Origin: Burkholderia sp. SRS-W-2-2016
GTDB taxonomy: Bacteria > Pseudomonadota > Gammaproteobacteria > Burkholderiales > Burkholderiaceae
Reading direction: 5' to 3'
Length of the DNA stretch: 64,000 nt
Assembly (NCBI RefSeq): GCF_001931485.1
Contig: NZ_MSDV01000045.1
Span: 25,042 to 89,041, forward strand
Under the pieces are notes generated by a model. It worked only from the letters and a program-made list of their open reading frames with translations. It had not been told where the DNA came from and did no database searches. Positions 25,264-34,148 of this stretch are shown piece by piece. Position 1 is the first letter of the stretch; every line of letters begins with the position of its first letter. The position numbers and the translations under genes were made by a program.

Positions 25264-25567
25264 GTGCACCAGTTGCACCGGGCCAAAGCCTAGCGGCATC
25301 AAGTGTTGCCGGCGATCGCGCGAAATGCCGGATAGGCCTGGCTTTGCGTCGAACCCTCGCTTTAGCCTGCATTAGATAAAGCGCACTAATTCAGTGCATC
25401 ATTAACTTGCCTGCGCGGATGAAACTCCTGAAAAATGGGGCCACATTACGGATAAACGAAAAAAGGCCGGATCGCGTTTCAAAAATAATTTGTGCGCGAG
25501 GTCGCTTATCTCGTTAAGTTCGTTCGATCTGGCACTTAATATTTGAGTGCGTTGCGACCGCCGAGCC
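25264..25567. other. Gap between livJ leader hairpin and ispH terminator
   Basis: No convincing gene. The stretch is relatively A+T-rich and should hold the livJ promoter. Two short dyads with the same arms, GCACT...AGTGC, lie at about 25382-25396 and 25532-25550 and could be binding sites for a regulator such as an Lrp-type protein. An open frame at 25115-25372 on the minus strand shows no protein-like features. Confidence 0.35.
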
Positions 25568-25568
25568 A

Positions 25569-25598
25569 TAAAAAAAACGCACCCTGGGGTGCGTTTTT
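25569..25598 (-). terminator. Intrinsic terminator of fkpB-ispH
   Basis: AAAAACGCACC pairs with GGTGCGTTTTT over a 4-base loop. On the minus strand it ends in eight T residues. It lies 22 bases after the ispH stop. Confidence 0.9.
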
Positions 25599-25620
25599 CT
25601 TACAACGAAGCTGTGGTGCG

Positions 25621-26580
25621 TCAGGCTGGCAGACCGAGTCCGCGCGGCAGCGGGAAGGCGATGTTTTCCTCGATGCCGTCGAGCGCGCGCACGTTGCGCA
25701 CGCCGAGTTCGCGCAGCCGCGCGATCACGGCCTGTGCGAGCACTTCAGGTGCCGACGCGCCGGCGGTCACACCGATGCGGCGCTTGCCCTCGACCCACAC
25801 CGGATCGATCTGATCGGGCGAATCGACCATGTAGGCCGGCACGCCGAGCTTTTCGGCCAGTTCGCGCAAGCGGTTCGAATTCGAGCTGTTCGGACTGCCG
25901 ACGACGATCACGACATCGCACTGCGGCGCCATGAACTTCACCGCGTCCTGACGGTTCTGCGTCGCGTAGCAGATGTCCTGCTTTTTCGGCTCGCGGATAG
26001 ACGGATACTTGGCCTTCAGCGCACCGATGATTTCGGCGGCGTCGTCGACCGACAGCGTGGTTTGCGTGACGAACGCGATGCGCTCGGGGTCGGCGAGCTG
26101 CAACGCCTGCACGTCCTCGATATCTTCGACGAGATGCATGCCCTGGGCCGCCTGCCCCATCGTGCCTTCGACTTCCGGATGACCCTTGTGACCGATCATC
26201 ACGATGTCGAAGCCGTCCTGGCGCATCTTCGCGACTTCGATATGAACCTTGGTGACGAGCGGACAGGTTGCGTCATAGACCCGCAACCCACGCGACTCCG
26301 CCTCCGAGCGCACGGCCTTCGACACGCCGTGCGCGCTGAAGATCACCGTGTTGCCGGCCGGCACTTCTTCGAGCCGCTCGATGAAGATCGCTCCCTTCTT
26401 GCGCAGGTCTTCGACCACATACACGTTGTGAACGATTTCGTGACGCACGTAGATCGGCGAGCCGTGCAGCTTGATGGCCCGCTCGACGATCTCGATTGCC
26501 CGGTCGACGCCGGCGCAGAATCCGCGTGGCTGGGCCAGCAGGATCTCCGCTTCGGCGAGAGTCGTATCCGCAATGCTCAT
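25621..26580 (-). CDS. ispH: 4-hydroxy-3-methylbut-2-enyl diphosphate reductase IspH
   Basis: A 319-residue iron-sulfur enzyme, the last step of the MEP isoprenoid pathway, making IPP and DMAPP. The three cluster cysteines are in PRGFCAGVDRAI, YDATCPLVTKVH and QDICYATQNRQ. The catalytic Glu lies in GHPEVEGTMGQ, and substrate-binding SAHGVSK and VGSPNSSNSNRL are present. Its ATG follows the fkpB stop by two bases, so the pair is co-translated, as in many Proteobacteria. Confidence 0.96.
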   Translation of the reverse strand: MSIADTTLAEAEILLAQPRGFCAGVDRAIEIVERAIKLHGSPIYVRHEIVHNVYVVEDLRKKGAIFIERLEEVPAGNTVIFSAHGVSKAVRSEAESRGLRVYDATCPLVTKVHIEVAKMRQDGFDIVMIGHKGHPEVEGTMGQAAQGMHLVEDIEDVQALQLADPERIAFVTQTTLSVDDAAEIIGALKAKYPSIREPKKQDICYATQNRQDAVKFMAPQCDVVIVVGSPNSSNSNRLRELAEKLGVPAYMVDSPDQIDPVWVEGKRRIGVTAGASAPEVLAQAVIARLRELGVRNVRALDGIEENIAFPLPRGLGLPA

Positions 26581-26582
26581 GT

Positions 26583-27038
26583 TTACAGAATCCCGATGAT
26601 TTTCACTTCAAACGCCAGCGCCTGGCCGGCAAGCGGGTGATTGAAATCGAACAGGGCCGACGTTTCGCCGACTTCTTTCAGCACGCCGGCATAGCGTCCG
26701 CCGCCCGGGGCGTTGAATTCGACCAGATCGCCCGGCGAAAAATCCTCGCCGATCATGCTGTTCTCCCGCAACGTGGCGAGGGAAACACGCTGGATCAGTT
26801 CCGGATTGCGCGGCCCGAATGCCTGGCCCGGCGCTAGCTGAAAGGTCGAATGGTGACCCACCTTCAAACCCAGCAAAATATCTTCCAGCGGTGGCGCCAG
26901 TTGACCGGCACCGAGTAGCAGCGTGGCCGGCTTGTCGTTAAACGTGTTGATCACTTCGGCGCCATCGGCAAGCGAAAGCCGGTAATGCAGCGTGACGTGT
27001 GAACCGGGTTTCACCTCGGAAATGTCGATGATGCTCAT
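26583..27038 (-). CDS. fkpB: FKBP-type peptidyl-prolyl isomerase FkpB (SlpA)
   Basis: A 151-residue cytoplasmic prolyl isomerase with the SlyD/SlpA-type FKBP fold. PGSHVTLHYRLSLADGAEVINTF opens the FKBP domain, and GAGQLAPPLEDILLGLKVG forms the active-site side. LAPGQAFGPRNPELIQRV begins the inserted chaperone flap, and FDFNHPLAGQALAFEVKI is the SlyD-type C-terminal motif. I chose ATG at 27038, which matches the family start; the upstream frame overlaps the radC promoter region on the other strand. Same order (fkpB-ispH) as in E. coli. Confidence 0.93.
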   Translation of the reverse strand: MSIIDISEVKPGSHVTLHYRLSLADGAEVINTFNDKPATLLLGAGQLAPPLEDILLGLKVGHHSTFQLAPGQAFGPRNPELIQRVSLATLRENSMIGEDFSPGDLVEFNAPGGGRYAGVLKEVGETSALFDFNHPLAGQALAFEVKIIGIL

Positions 27039-27249
27039 GCAATGCTCGCTCAGTCGAAGCGCGCTGCACGCGTGCGCCGCGGGCGCAGTCGACGCGTGTG
27101 GCAAACCGTCGGGGTGCCGTGCGCAAAGCGTCTATTGTAAGCCACCTAGCGGGCGCCGGCTTGAGTCCGTCGCGCGCAAAAGGGGGCACGGTCCGGGCGG
27201 CACCGCGTGCCGGGCGGACCGCCAACCGGAAGCGGAGGACCTTGTATAT

Positions 27250-28155
27250 ATGGCAGATTTCGCCAGCACAATCGACGAAACCCCTGAGGCCGGCACGCGG
27301 CGACCGGCGCGGCGGCGCGGGAAAGGCGCGCGCGATGGCCCGGATCCGGCAGCGGCTGCGGGAGCGGCTGACGGAGCCGCCGCCCGCGCCCGGCCGCGGC
27401 TGCTGCGCGGCAAGTGGCATCGCAGCGACATGCCGCGCGAGCGGCTGATCAGCAAGGGCCCCAGCGTGCTGTCGGATACCGAAATGATCGCGCTCGTGTT
27501 GGGCTCCGGCCTGCCTGGCCACGACGTATTCAGGGTCGCGGGTGCGTTGCTGGAGCGCTTCGGCACACTGCGCGCGATGCTCGACGCGACCTACACGGAT
27601 TTCGACGGGATCCGCGGCCTCGGTCCTGCTAAAAAAGCCCAGTTGCTCGCGATCATGGAAATGTCGCGCCGCTCGCTGGTCGACCGGATGCGCACCCGCG
27701 AGCTGCTGAACTCCCCGGAAACGGTCGAGAACTATCTGCGCCTGTTGATCGGCGGGCGGCCGCTGGAGGTGTTCGTGTCGCTGTTTCTCGACGCGCGGCA
27801 TCGGCTGATCGATTGCGAGGAAAGCGCGCAGGGTTCGCTCACGCGGATGGCCGTATATCCGCGCGAAATCGTGCGGCGCGCGCTTGCCGCCAACGCGGCC
27901 AGCCTGATCGTCGCGCACAACCACCCGTCCGGCGCGTTGCAGCCGAGCGCCAGCGATTGCCGGCTGACGCAAACGCTGCGCGACGCGCTCGCGCTGGTCG
28001 ATATCCAGTTGATCGATCATCTGGTGGTCAGCGCGGACGGCGTATACTCGTTCGCCCGCGCCGGCTGGCCGAAGCACCCGCATCAGCCAGCCGCGCCGCG
28101 GCAAGCCGAGGGGCCGCCGCGCAAGGCCGTGTCCGGTGTCGCAAATAAGGTTTGA
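27250..28155 (+). CDS. radC: RadC-family JAB/MPN protein
   Basis: A 301-residue protein. A poorly conserved Ala/Arg-rich N-terminus (about 1-55) leads to the UPF0758 helix-hairpin-helix region (LLERFGTLRAMLDATYTDFDGIRGLGPAKKAQLLA). The C-terminal JAB/MPN metalloprotease-like domain has the metal motif AHNHPSG followed by SASD. The ATG at 27250 follows GGAGG by eleven bases; an internal ATG at 27430 near the conserved MPRERLISKGPS is a second option. Despite the name, a DNA-repair role is not established. It is followed at once by the rpmB promoter, which overlaps its stop. Confidence 0.87.
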   Translation: MADFASTIDETPEAGTRRPARRRGKGARDGPDPAAAAGAADGAAARARPRLLRGKWHRSDMPRERLISKGPSVLSDTEMIALVLGSGLPGHDVFRVAGALLERFGTLRAMLDATYTDFDGIRGLGPAKKAQLLAIMEMSRRSLVDRMRTRELLNSPETVENYLRLLIGGRPLEVFVSLFLDARHRLIDCEESAQGSLTRMAVYPREIVRRALAANAASLIVAHNHPSGALQPSASDCRLTQTLRDALALVDIQLIDHLVVSADGVYSFARAGWPKHPHQPAAPRQAEGPPRKAVSGVANKV

Positions 28156-28181
28156 TTTTTCGAGTTTTTTTCTGCTAGAAT
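28152..28181 (+). promoter_or_regulatory. Sigma-70 promoter of rpmB-rpmG
   Basis: TTGATT at 28152-28157 and TAGAAT at 28176-28181, 18 bases apart. The -35 element overlaps the radC stop. Predicted RNA start near 28188 gives a 5' leader of about 160 bases. Confidence 0.6.
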
Positions 28182-28187
28182 CCCGGT

Positions 28188-28346
28188 TTGCCTATTTCCA
28201 ACCCCCTGTTCCGAAGCCACTGAGGCGTTCCAAAAAGGTCAGGCGGCTGTAGTAGCGAGTACTTGCGGGACTCCACTTCAGTGCGGCTCTTTTCGGGAAA
28301 CTTTCACGGCGTTCGAACTCAGAATTAGCGTATTAGGAGTGCTCTC
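28188..28346 (+). promoter_or_regulatory. Long structured 5' leader of rpmB
   Basis: About 160 untranslated bases ahead of rpmB. CACTGA at 28218-28223 can pair with TCAGTG at 28278-28283, closing a larger fold. AGGAG lies just before the ATG. Ribosomal-protein messages are often controlled through such leaders; nothing known for L28 in this group that I can cite. Confidence 0.35.
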
Positions 28347-28580
28347 ATGGCACGCGTATGCCAAGTAACTGGGAAAGCGCCGATGAGCGGCAACAACGTT
28401 TCCCACGCGAACAACAAGACCAAGCGCCGGTTCCTGCCGAACCTGCAAAGCCGCCGTATCTGGGTGGAAAGCGAAAACCGTTGGGTGCGTCTGCGTATCT
28501 CGAACGCCGGCCTGCGCCTGATCGACAAGAACGGTATTGACGCTGTGCTCGCAGATCTGCGCGCACGCGGCGAAGCCTAA
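28347..28580 (+). CDS. rpmB: 50S ribosomal protein L28
   Basis: A 77-residue large-subunit protein. MARVCQVTGKAPMSGNNVSHANNKTKRRFLPNL... is the classic bacterial L28 opening, and the length matches E. coli (78). It is co-transcribed with rpmG, ten bases downstream, as in most Proteobacteria. Confidence 0.98.
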   Translation: MARVCQVTGKAPMSGNNVSHANNKTKRRFLPNLQSRRIWVESENRWVRLRISNAGLRLIDKNGIDAVLADLRARGEA

Positions 28581-28590
28581 GGAGTAAATC

Positions 28591-28758
28591 ATGGCGAAAG
28601 GCGCACGCGACAAGATCAAGCTGGAATCGACCGCAGGCACGGGTCACTTCTACACGACCACGAAGAACAAACGCAACATGCCGGAAAAGATGCTGATCAA
28701 GAAATTTGATCCGGTCATCCGCAAGCACGTTGACTACAAGGAAACCAAGATCAAGTAA
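28591..28758 (+). CDS. rpmG: 50S ribosomal protein L33
   Basis: A 55-residue large-subunit protein starting at ATG 28591 after the ribosome site AAGGAG and ending in TAA. It begins MAKGARDKIKLESTAGTGHF and ends KHVDYKETKIK. It has no cysteines, so it is the zinc-independent C-minus form, as in E. coli. Second gene of rpmB-rpmG. Confidence 0.97.
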   Translation: MAKGARDKIKLESTAGTGHFYTTTKNKRNMPEKMLIKKFDPVIRKHVDYKETKIK

Positions 28759-28799
28759 TCTTGGATCTCCTCTAGCCTGACGAAGGCGAAGACATGCCG

Positions 28800-28835
28800 A
28801 AAAGCCTCGCATCCGTGCGAGGCTTTTTTGTTTTT
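28800..28835 (+). terminator. Intrinsic terminator of rpmB-rpmG
   Basis: AAAAGCCTCGCA pairs with TGCGAGGCTTTT around a TCCG loop, followed by TTGTTTTT. It lies 42 bases after the rpmG stop. Confidence 0.92.
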
Positions 28836-28995
28836 GCGCGTCGCTCGCGGCGGAAGCGCTGCCAGGCTCGCACGTTCGTCCTATTCCATTTGGCCAGCTT
28901 TCCCTCGCCGGCTCCGACGCGTATCCTTTGTCGTTTTCGCGGCGCGCCCCGGTTCGCGCGCCGTCATCGCAAAACGAAAGACGGAGATGTAGGCA

Positions 28996-30594
28996 ATGGA
29001 ATTCGATGTGGCGATTGTCGGTAGCGGTCTGGCGGGTCTGAGCGTCGCGCTCAATCTCGCGCAGACCCGGCGGGTCGCGGTGATCGCCAAACGATCGCTG
29101 ACCGAGGGCGCTAGCGACTGGGCGCAAGGCGGCATTGCCGCGGTACTCGACTCGGCGGACAGCGTCGAAAATCACGTGCGCGACACGCTGATCGCGGGCG
29201 GTGGGTTGTGCGACGAGGCGGCCACGCGCTATATCGTCGAACATGGGCCCGCGGCGATCGAATGGCTGATCGAGCAAGGCGTGCCGTTTACGAAGGACGA
29301 CGCCGCGGAACTCGGCTTTCACCTGACGCGCGAAGGCGGCCACAGTCATCGCCGGATCATTCACGCGGCCGATGCGACCGGCCATGCGGTGGTCGCCACG
29401 TTGAGCGAAAAGGTGCGCCAGCACCCGAACATCACGCTGTTCGAAGACCATCACGCGATCGACCTGATCACCTCCGAGCGCCTCGGCCTGCCCGGCCGCC
29501 GCTGCCACGGTCTGTACGCGCTCGAACTGCAAAGCGGCCGCACGGTGACGATCGAAGCGCCGCATACGGTGCTCGCCACTGGCGGCGCCGGCAAGGTCTA
29601 TCTGTACACGACCAATCCCGACACCGCGACCGGCGACGGCATCGCGATGGCGTGGCGCGCCGGCTGCCGGGTGTCGAACATGGAATTCATCCAGTTCCAC
29701 CCGACCTGCCTGTTCCATCCGTACGCGAAATCGTTCCTGATTTCGGAGGCGGTGCGCGGCGAAGGCGGCATCCTCAAGCTGCCCGACGGCACCCGCTTCA
29801 TGCCGAATCACGACGAGCGCGCGGAGCTCGCGCCACGCGATATCGTCGCGCGCGCGATCGACTTCGAGATCAAGAAGCGCGGCATCGATTGCGTGTACCT
29901 CGACATCAGCCATCAGCCGGCCGAGTTCCTGCACGAGCATTTCCCGACGATTCTGGCCCGCTGCCTCGAATTCGGCATCGACATCACGAAAGAGCCGATC
30001 CCGGTCGTGCCGGCCGCGCACTACACGTGCGGCGGCGTCGTCACCGATCTCGCAGGTCGCACCGACCTGGCCGGCCTGTATGCGGTCGGCGAAACCTCGT
30101 GCACCGGCCTGCACGGCGCGAACCGACTTGCCAGCAACTCGTTGCTCGAATGCCTCGTGATCGGCCGCTCGGCCGCGCAGGCGATCGAAGCGGAAGGCTT
30201 CGGCGCCGCGGTCGGCGCGCCGCTGCCCGCATGGGACGAAAGTCGCGTGTCCGATCCGGACGAGGAAGTGGTGGTCGCGCACAACTGGGACGAACTGCGC
30301 CGGTTGATGTGGAATTACGTCGGCATCGTGCGCACCGACAAGCGGCTCGAACGCGCGAAGCACCGGCTGGCGCTGCTGCGCGACGAGATCCACGAGTACT
30401 ACGCGAACTTCAAGGTGAGCCGCGATCTGCTGGAACTGCGCAACCTGGTCGACGTGGCTTCGCTGATCGTCGACGGCGCGAGCTCGCGGCGCGAGAGCCG
30501 CGGGCTGCATTTCAGCCGCGACTGGCCGGCTACGTTACCGAAGGCGCTGCCGACGGTGTTGTCGCCGGAATACGTGCGGAAGGCTGGCGTCTGA
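28996..30594 (+). CDS. nadB: L-aspartate oxidase NadB
   Basis: A 532-residue FAD enzyme that oxidises L-aspartate to iminoaspartate, the first step of quinolinate and NAD synthesis. The FAD motif is VGSGLAGLSVALNLA (about 8-22). EGASDWAQGGIAAVL and EGGHSHRRIIHAAD follow, with the substrate region EFIQFHPTCLF and the second FAD block HYTCGGVVTD...GLYAVGETSCTGLHGANRLASNSLLE. The C-terminal helical domain is as in the succinate dehydrogenase flavoprotein family. It is convergent with nadA-nadC, so all three pathway genes lie together. Confidence 0.96.
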   Translation: MEFDVAIVGSGLAGLSVALNLAQTRRVAVIAKRSLTEGASDWAQGGIAAVLDSADSVENHVRDTLIAGGGLCDEAATRYIVEHGPAAIEWLIEQGVPFTKDDAAELGFHLTREGGHSHRRIIHAADATGHAVVATLSEKVRQHPNITLFEDHHAIDLITSERLGLPGRRCHGLYALELQSGRTVTIEAPHTVLATGGAGKVYLYTTNPDTATGDGIAMAWRAGCRVSNMEFIQFHPTCLFHPYAKSFLISEAVRGEGGILKLPDGTRFMPNHDERAELAPRDIVARAIDFEIKKRGIDCVYLDISHQPAEFLHEHFPTILARCLEFGIDITKEPIPVVPAAHYTCGGVVTDLAGRTDLAGLYAVGETSCTGLHGANRLASNSLLECLVIGRSAAQAIEAEGFGAAVGAPLPAWDESRVSDPDEEVVVAHNWDELRRLMWNYVGIVRTDKRLERAKHRLALLRDEIHEYYANFKVSRDLLELRNLVDVASLIVDGASSRRESRGLHFSRDWPATLPKALPTVLSPEYVRKAGV

Positions 30595-30622
30595 CCTGCG
30601 CTTGAAAAAGCAGTGCAAAAAC

Positions 30623-30667
30623 GGCAAGGCCATCGCCGGATCGACTCCGGCGATGGCCTTGTTTTTT
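30623..30667. terminator. Terminator between convergent nadB and nadC
   Basis: A long stem, CAAGGCCATCGCCGGA with the matching TCCGGCGATGGCCTTG, then TTTTTT on the plus strand. It serves nadB; the A-rich side could serve nadC weakly. Confidence 0.9.
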
Positions 30668-30726
30668 CCTTTGCAGCAACCGCAACCGCAACCGCGGACG
30701 CCGTCTCGCGCGCTAACGCAGCCGCG

Positions 30727-31656
30727 TCAAACGATCCGCATCGAGTAATCGGTCGCGCGCACGTCCTTGGTCAGCGCACCGATCGACACGCGATCGACGC
30801 CGGTCTCCGCAATCGTGCGCACGGTGTCGAAATTGACGCCGCCGGACACTTCGAGCACCGCCCGCCCGGCCGTGATCTTCACCGCGTCGCGCATCATGTC
30901 GAACGAGAAGTTGTCGAGCAGGATCGACTGCGCGCGATGCGCGAGCGCGATTTCCAGTTGCTCGATCGTCTCGACCTCGATCTGGATCGGCACGCCGGCA
31001 TTCAACGCGAGCGCCGCGTCCATCGCCGCCCCGACCCCGCCGGCCGCGGCGATATGGTTTTCCTTGATCAGGATGCCGTCGTACAGCGCGAGCCGCTGGT
31101 TCGCGCCACCGCCCACGCGCACCGCGTACTTCTGCGCGAGCCGCAAACCGGGCAGGGTTTTGCGCGTATCGAGCACGCGTGTCTGCGTATGGGCGATCGC
31201 GTCGACATAGCGGCGCGTCGCGCTCGCTACGCCCGACAACAACTGCAGGAAGTTCATCGCGTTGCGCTCCGCGGTCAGCAGCGCGCGCACCGGCCCGCGC
31301 AGTTCGCAGACCGGCGTGTCCGCGCTCATCCGCTCACCTTCGCGATAACGCCATTGGACCTCGATACGCGGATCGACCGCGCGCATCACCGCGTCGAACC
31401 ACAGCACGCCGCACAACACCGCGTCCTCGCGCACGATGATGCGCGCGGCGCGCACATCGTCGGCGGGTACGAGCCGGCCGGTCTGATCGCCGCTGCCGAC
31501 GTCTTCGGCCAGCGCATCCGCGACGTTGCGCGCGAGCGCCGCGTCGAACGCGGCGCCGTATTGCGCGTGGATCTCCGCGAACAGCGGCGACACCGCGTGA
31601 TGGACCGTTGCTCGTCCGCCCACCGCCGACTCCGGCGCCTTCTCCACCACCGTCAT
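30727..31656 (-). CDS. nadC: Nicotinate-nucleotide pyrophosphorylase (carboxylating) NadC
   Basis: A 309-residue quinolinate phosphoribosyltransferase, turning quinolinate and PRPP into nicotinate mononucleotide. ALAEDVGSGDQTGRLVP opens the enzyme. RVLDTRKTLPGLRLAQKYAVRVGGGANQR binds the substrate, ILIKENHI follows, and LEVSGGVNFDTVRTIAETGVDRVSIGALTKD is the phosphate-binding end. The ATG at 31656 shares one base with the nadA stop (TAATG), so the start is fixed by coupling. Confidence 0.95.
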   Translation of the reverse strand: MTVVEKAPESAVGGRATVHHAVSPLFAEIHAQYGAAFDAALARNVADALAEDVGSGDQTGRLVPADDVRAARIIVREDAVLCGVLWFDAVMRAVDPRIEVQWRYREGERMSADTPVCELRGPVRALLTAERNAMNFLQLLSGVASATRRYVDAIAHTQTRVLDTRKTLPGLRLAQKYAVRVGGGANQRLALYDGILIKENHIAAAGGVGAAMDAALALNAGVPIQIEVETIEQLEIALAHRAQSILLDNFSFDMMRDAVKITAGRAVLEVSGGVNFDTVRTIAETGVDRVSIGALTKDVRATDYSMRIV

Positions 31657-32798
31657 TACGCTGCTCCCACGTTCGAATACAGTTGCGCGTCGCGCGCCAG
31701 ATCGCCGCTCGCCTGCACGCGCTTCTTGTGACGCGCGGCGAAGTCGAGCATCCGATCGATCGGCAAACGCGCGCGCTCGCCGATTGCACGGTCGACGAAA
31801 ATCTCGTTGTGCCCGCGTTCGAGCACGTCGGCCAGATTCGCGAGGCCGTTCATCGCCATCCACGGACAGTGCGCGCAGCTCTTGCAGGTCGCGCTGTTGC
31901 CGGCCGTCGGAGCGGCGATCAGGGTCTTGCCGGGAGCGGCGAGTTGCATCTTGTGCAGGATGCCGAGGTCGGTTGCGACGATGAAATGCGTCGCGTCGAG
32001 CTTCTGCGCGGCATCGATCAGTTGCGTGGTCGAGCCGACCACGTCCGCCTGCGCGACCACATTGGCCGGCGACTCCGGATGCACGAGCACCTTGGCGCCC
32101 GGATACTCGGCGCGCAGCAGATCGAGTTCGATGCCCTTGAATTCGTCGTGCACGAGGCACGAGCCCTGCCACATCAGCATGTCCGCGCCGGTCTTGCCCT
32201 GGATGTAGCCGCCGAGATGGCGGTCCGGCGCCCAGATGATCTTTTCGCCGCGCGCATGCAGATCGGCAACGATCTCGAGTCCGATCGACGACGTCACCAT
32301 CCAGTCCGCGCGCGCCTTCACGGCCGCGCTGGTGTTCGCGTACACGACCACCGTGCGGTCCGGATGCGCATCGCAAAAAGCCGAAAATTCATCGACCGGA
32401 CAGCCGAGATCGAGCGAACAGGTCGCATCGAGATCCGGCATCAGAATGCGCTTGTCGGGACTGAGGATTTTCGCGGTCTCGCCCATGAAGCGCACGCCTG
32501 CGACCACCAGCGTCTGCGCGTCGTGATCTCGGCCGAAGCGCGCCATTTCCAGCGAATCGGCCACGCAACCGCCGGTCTCGTCGGCGAGTTCCTGCAATTC
32601 GGCGTCGACGTAGTAATGCGCGACGAGCACCGCCTTCTCCCGCTTCAGTAACGCGCGGATGCGCGCCTTCAGCGCCTGCTTCTCTTCCACCGACGGCATC
32701 TCGGGCACCTTCGCCCACGCCTGCCCGATTCCGCACGTCGTACCCTGTGCCTGAGGCCGGTCGTATTCGACGGTCCTGATCGCCTGCTGCTCCATCAT
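31656..32798 (-). CDS. nadA: Quinolinate synthase NadA
   Basis: A 380-residue [4Fe-4S] enzyme condensing iminoaspartate with dihydroxyacetone phosphate to quinolinate. The conserved VLVAHYYVDAELQELADETGGCVADSLEMA opening is present. Cluster and conserved cysteines lie in DATCSLDLGCPV, QGSCLVHD and CKSCAHCPWM. The start is not certain: two ATGs stand side by side (32798 and 32795) directly after GAGGAG; I give the longer. NadA supplies quinolinate to NadC encoded next in the same unit. Confidence 0.93.
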   Translation of the reverse strand: MMEQQAIRTVEYDRPQAQGTTCGIGQAWAKVPEMPSVEEKQALKARIRALLKREKAVLVAHYYVDAELQELADETGGCVADSLEMARFGRDHDAQTLVVAGVRFMGETAKILSPDKRILMPDLDATCSLDLGCPVDEFSAFCDAHPDRTVVVYANTSAAVKARADWMVTSSIGLEIVADLHARGEKIIWAPDRHLGGYIQGKTGADMLMWQGSCLVHDEFKGIELDLLRAEYPGAKVLVHPESPANVVAQADVVGSTTQLIDAAQKLDATHFIVATDLGILHKMQLAAPGKTLIAAPTAGNSATCKSCAHCPWMAMNGLANLADVLERGHNEIFVDRAIGERARLPIDRMLDFAARHKKRVQASGDLARDAQLYSNVGAA

Positions 32799-32871
32799 CT
32801 CCTCTGCCCTCACCTGGCCGCCGCGGTTCGACGGTCGTGCTGCTTTCGTCCGACGATTTTCCGCGGCCCAA

Positions 32872-32903
32872 AAAAGCAAAACCCCGCCAACGCGGGGTTT
32901 TGT
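32872..32903 (-). terminator. Intrinsic terminator of the desaturase gene
   Basis: AAAACCCCGC pairs with GCGGGGTTTT around a CAAC loop. On the minus strand it ends TTTTGCTTTTTT. It lies 25 bases after the desaturase stop and separates it from nadA. Confidence 0.9.
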
Positions 32904-32927
32904 GACGTGCCGAAATTTTAATGGATT

Positions 32928-34124
32928 TCAGGCATAGCGACGCAGTCGCATCGCGAAGTCTTGCAGTGCCTTGATGCCGCTTTGCTCGGCGCGATGGCAC
33001 CAGTCCTGCAACTGCGCGAGCAACTGTTCGCGCGACGCATTCGAACGCTCCCACATCGACGCGAGTTCGTTGCGCATGTCGATGTAAGTCTTCAGCTTCT
33101 GGCTGCTCGCGAAGATCTGCGGCAACTGGCGCTTCTGCGGCTCGTTCAGGCCAGCCTCTTCCTTGTGGAGCCAGCTGCGCGCGCCACGCATCACCTGATA
33201 CTTCTCGCGTGCGCCGACTTCCTTCAGATGCGCGAGCTCCTGACGGTAAGCACGCTTGATCGCCTTCGCGTAACGCGCCATCACTTCGTAGCGGTTCGCG
33301 AGCACGGCCTGCAGCGTGTCCTGATCGAGCACGAGCTTGCCGGTGGTCAGACGCGGCGTGGGCGCAACCTTCTTCACCTTGGCCAGACGGAACGCCTGCA
33401 TGATGCGGATATACATCCAGCCGATGTCGAACTCGTACCACTTGTTCGACAGCTTCGCCGACGTCGCGTACGTGTGGTGATTGTTATGCAGCTCTTCGCC
33501 GCCGATGATGATGCCCCACGGGAAGATGTTGGTGCTCGCATCCGACGAGTTGAAGTTGCGATAGCCCCAGAAGTGCGCGAGGCCGTTGACCACGCCAGCT
33601 GCCCAGAACGGGATCCAGACCATCTGCACCGCCCAGATCGTCAGACCGACGACGCCGAACAGCGCGACGTTGATCACCATCATCAGGCTCACGCCGAGGA
33701 TCGGGTACTTCGTGTACACGTTGCGCTCGATCCAGTCGTTCGGCGTGCCGTGACTGAACTTGCGCATCGTTTCTTCGTTTTTCGCTTCGGTGCGATAGAG
33801 CTCCGCGCCTTCGAGCAGCACCTTCCAGATGCCGCGCGTTTGCGGGCTGTGCGGATCCTCTTCGGTTTCGCACTTCGCGTGATGCTTACGGTGAATCGCG
33901 GCCCACTGGCCGGTCAGCATGCCGGTGGTCATCCACAGCCAGAAGCGGAAAAAATGACTGGCGATCGGGTGCAGCTCCAGCGAGCGATGCGCCTGGCAGC
34001 GATGCAGATAGACGGTCACGCCAATAATCGTGATGTGCGTGACGATCAGCGTGTACACGACGAGTTGCAACCACGAAAAACGCAACAGGCCGTGGGCAAG
34101 GAAATCGAGCAAAGAATTCAACAA
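32928..34124 (-). CDS. Membrane acyl-CoA/fatty acid desaturase (delta-9 type)
   Basis: A 398-residue di-iron membrane desaturase. The three histidine boxes are HRCQAHR (His41, His46), HRKHH (about 78-82) and HNNHH (about 213-217), with four hydrophobic helices around them (VVYTLIVTHITIIGVTVYL and others). An extra C-terminal helical, charged domain of about 120 residues follows the last box. It should introduce a double bond into membrane fatty acids and so help adjust membrane fluidity. It stands alone with its own terminator; a perfect TTGACA lies upstream. Confidence 0.88.
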   Translation of the reverse strand: MLNSLLDFLAHGLLRFSWLQLVVYTLIVTHITIIGVTVYLHRCQAHRSLELHPIASHFFRFWLWMTTGMLTGQWAAIHRKHHAKCETEEDPHSPQTRGIWKVLLEGAELYRTEAKNEETMRKFSHGTPNDWIERNVYTKYPILGVSLMMVINVALFGVVGLTIWAVQMVWIPFWAAGVVNGLAHFWGYRNFNSSDASTNIFPWGIIIGGEELHNNHHTYATSAKLSNKWYEFDIGWMYIRIMQAFRLAKVKKVAPTPRLTTGKLVLDQDTLQAVLANRYEVMARYAKAIKRAYRQELAHLKEVGAREKYQVMRGARSWLHKEEAGLNEPQKRQLPQIFASSQKLKTYIDMRNELASMWERSNASREQLLAQLQDWCHRAEQSGIKALQDFAMRLRRYA

Positions 34125-34148
34125 GGTAAGTTACCTGCAGAACGAGAA

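Noticed and set aside
25115..25372. Minus-strand frame of 85 codons ahead of livJ
   Set aside because: It runs through the livJ leader hairpin and has no protein-like features; a regulatory reading fits better.
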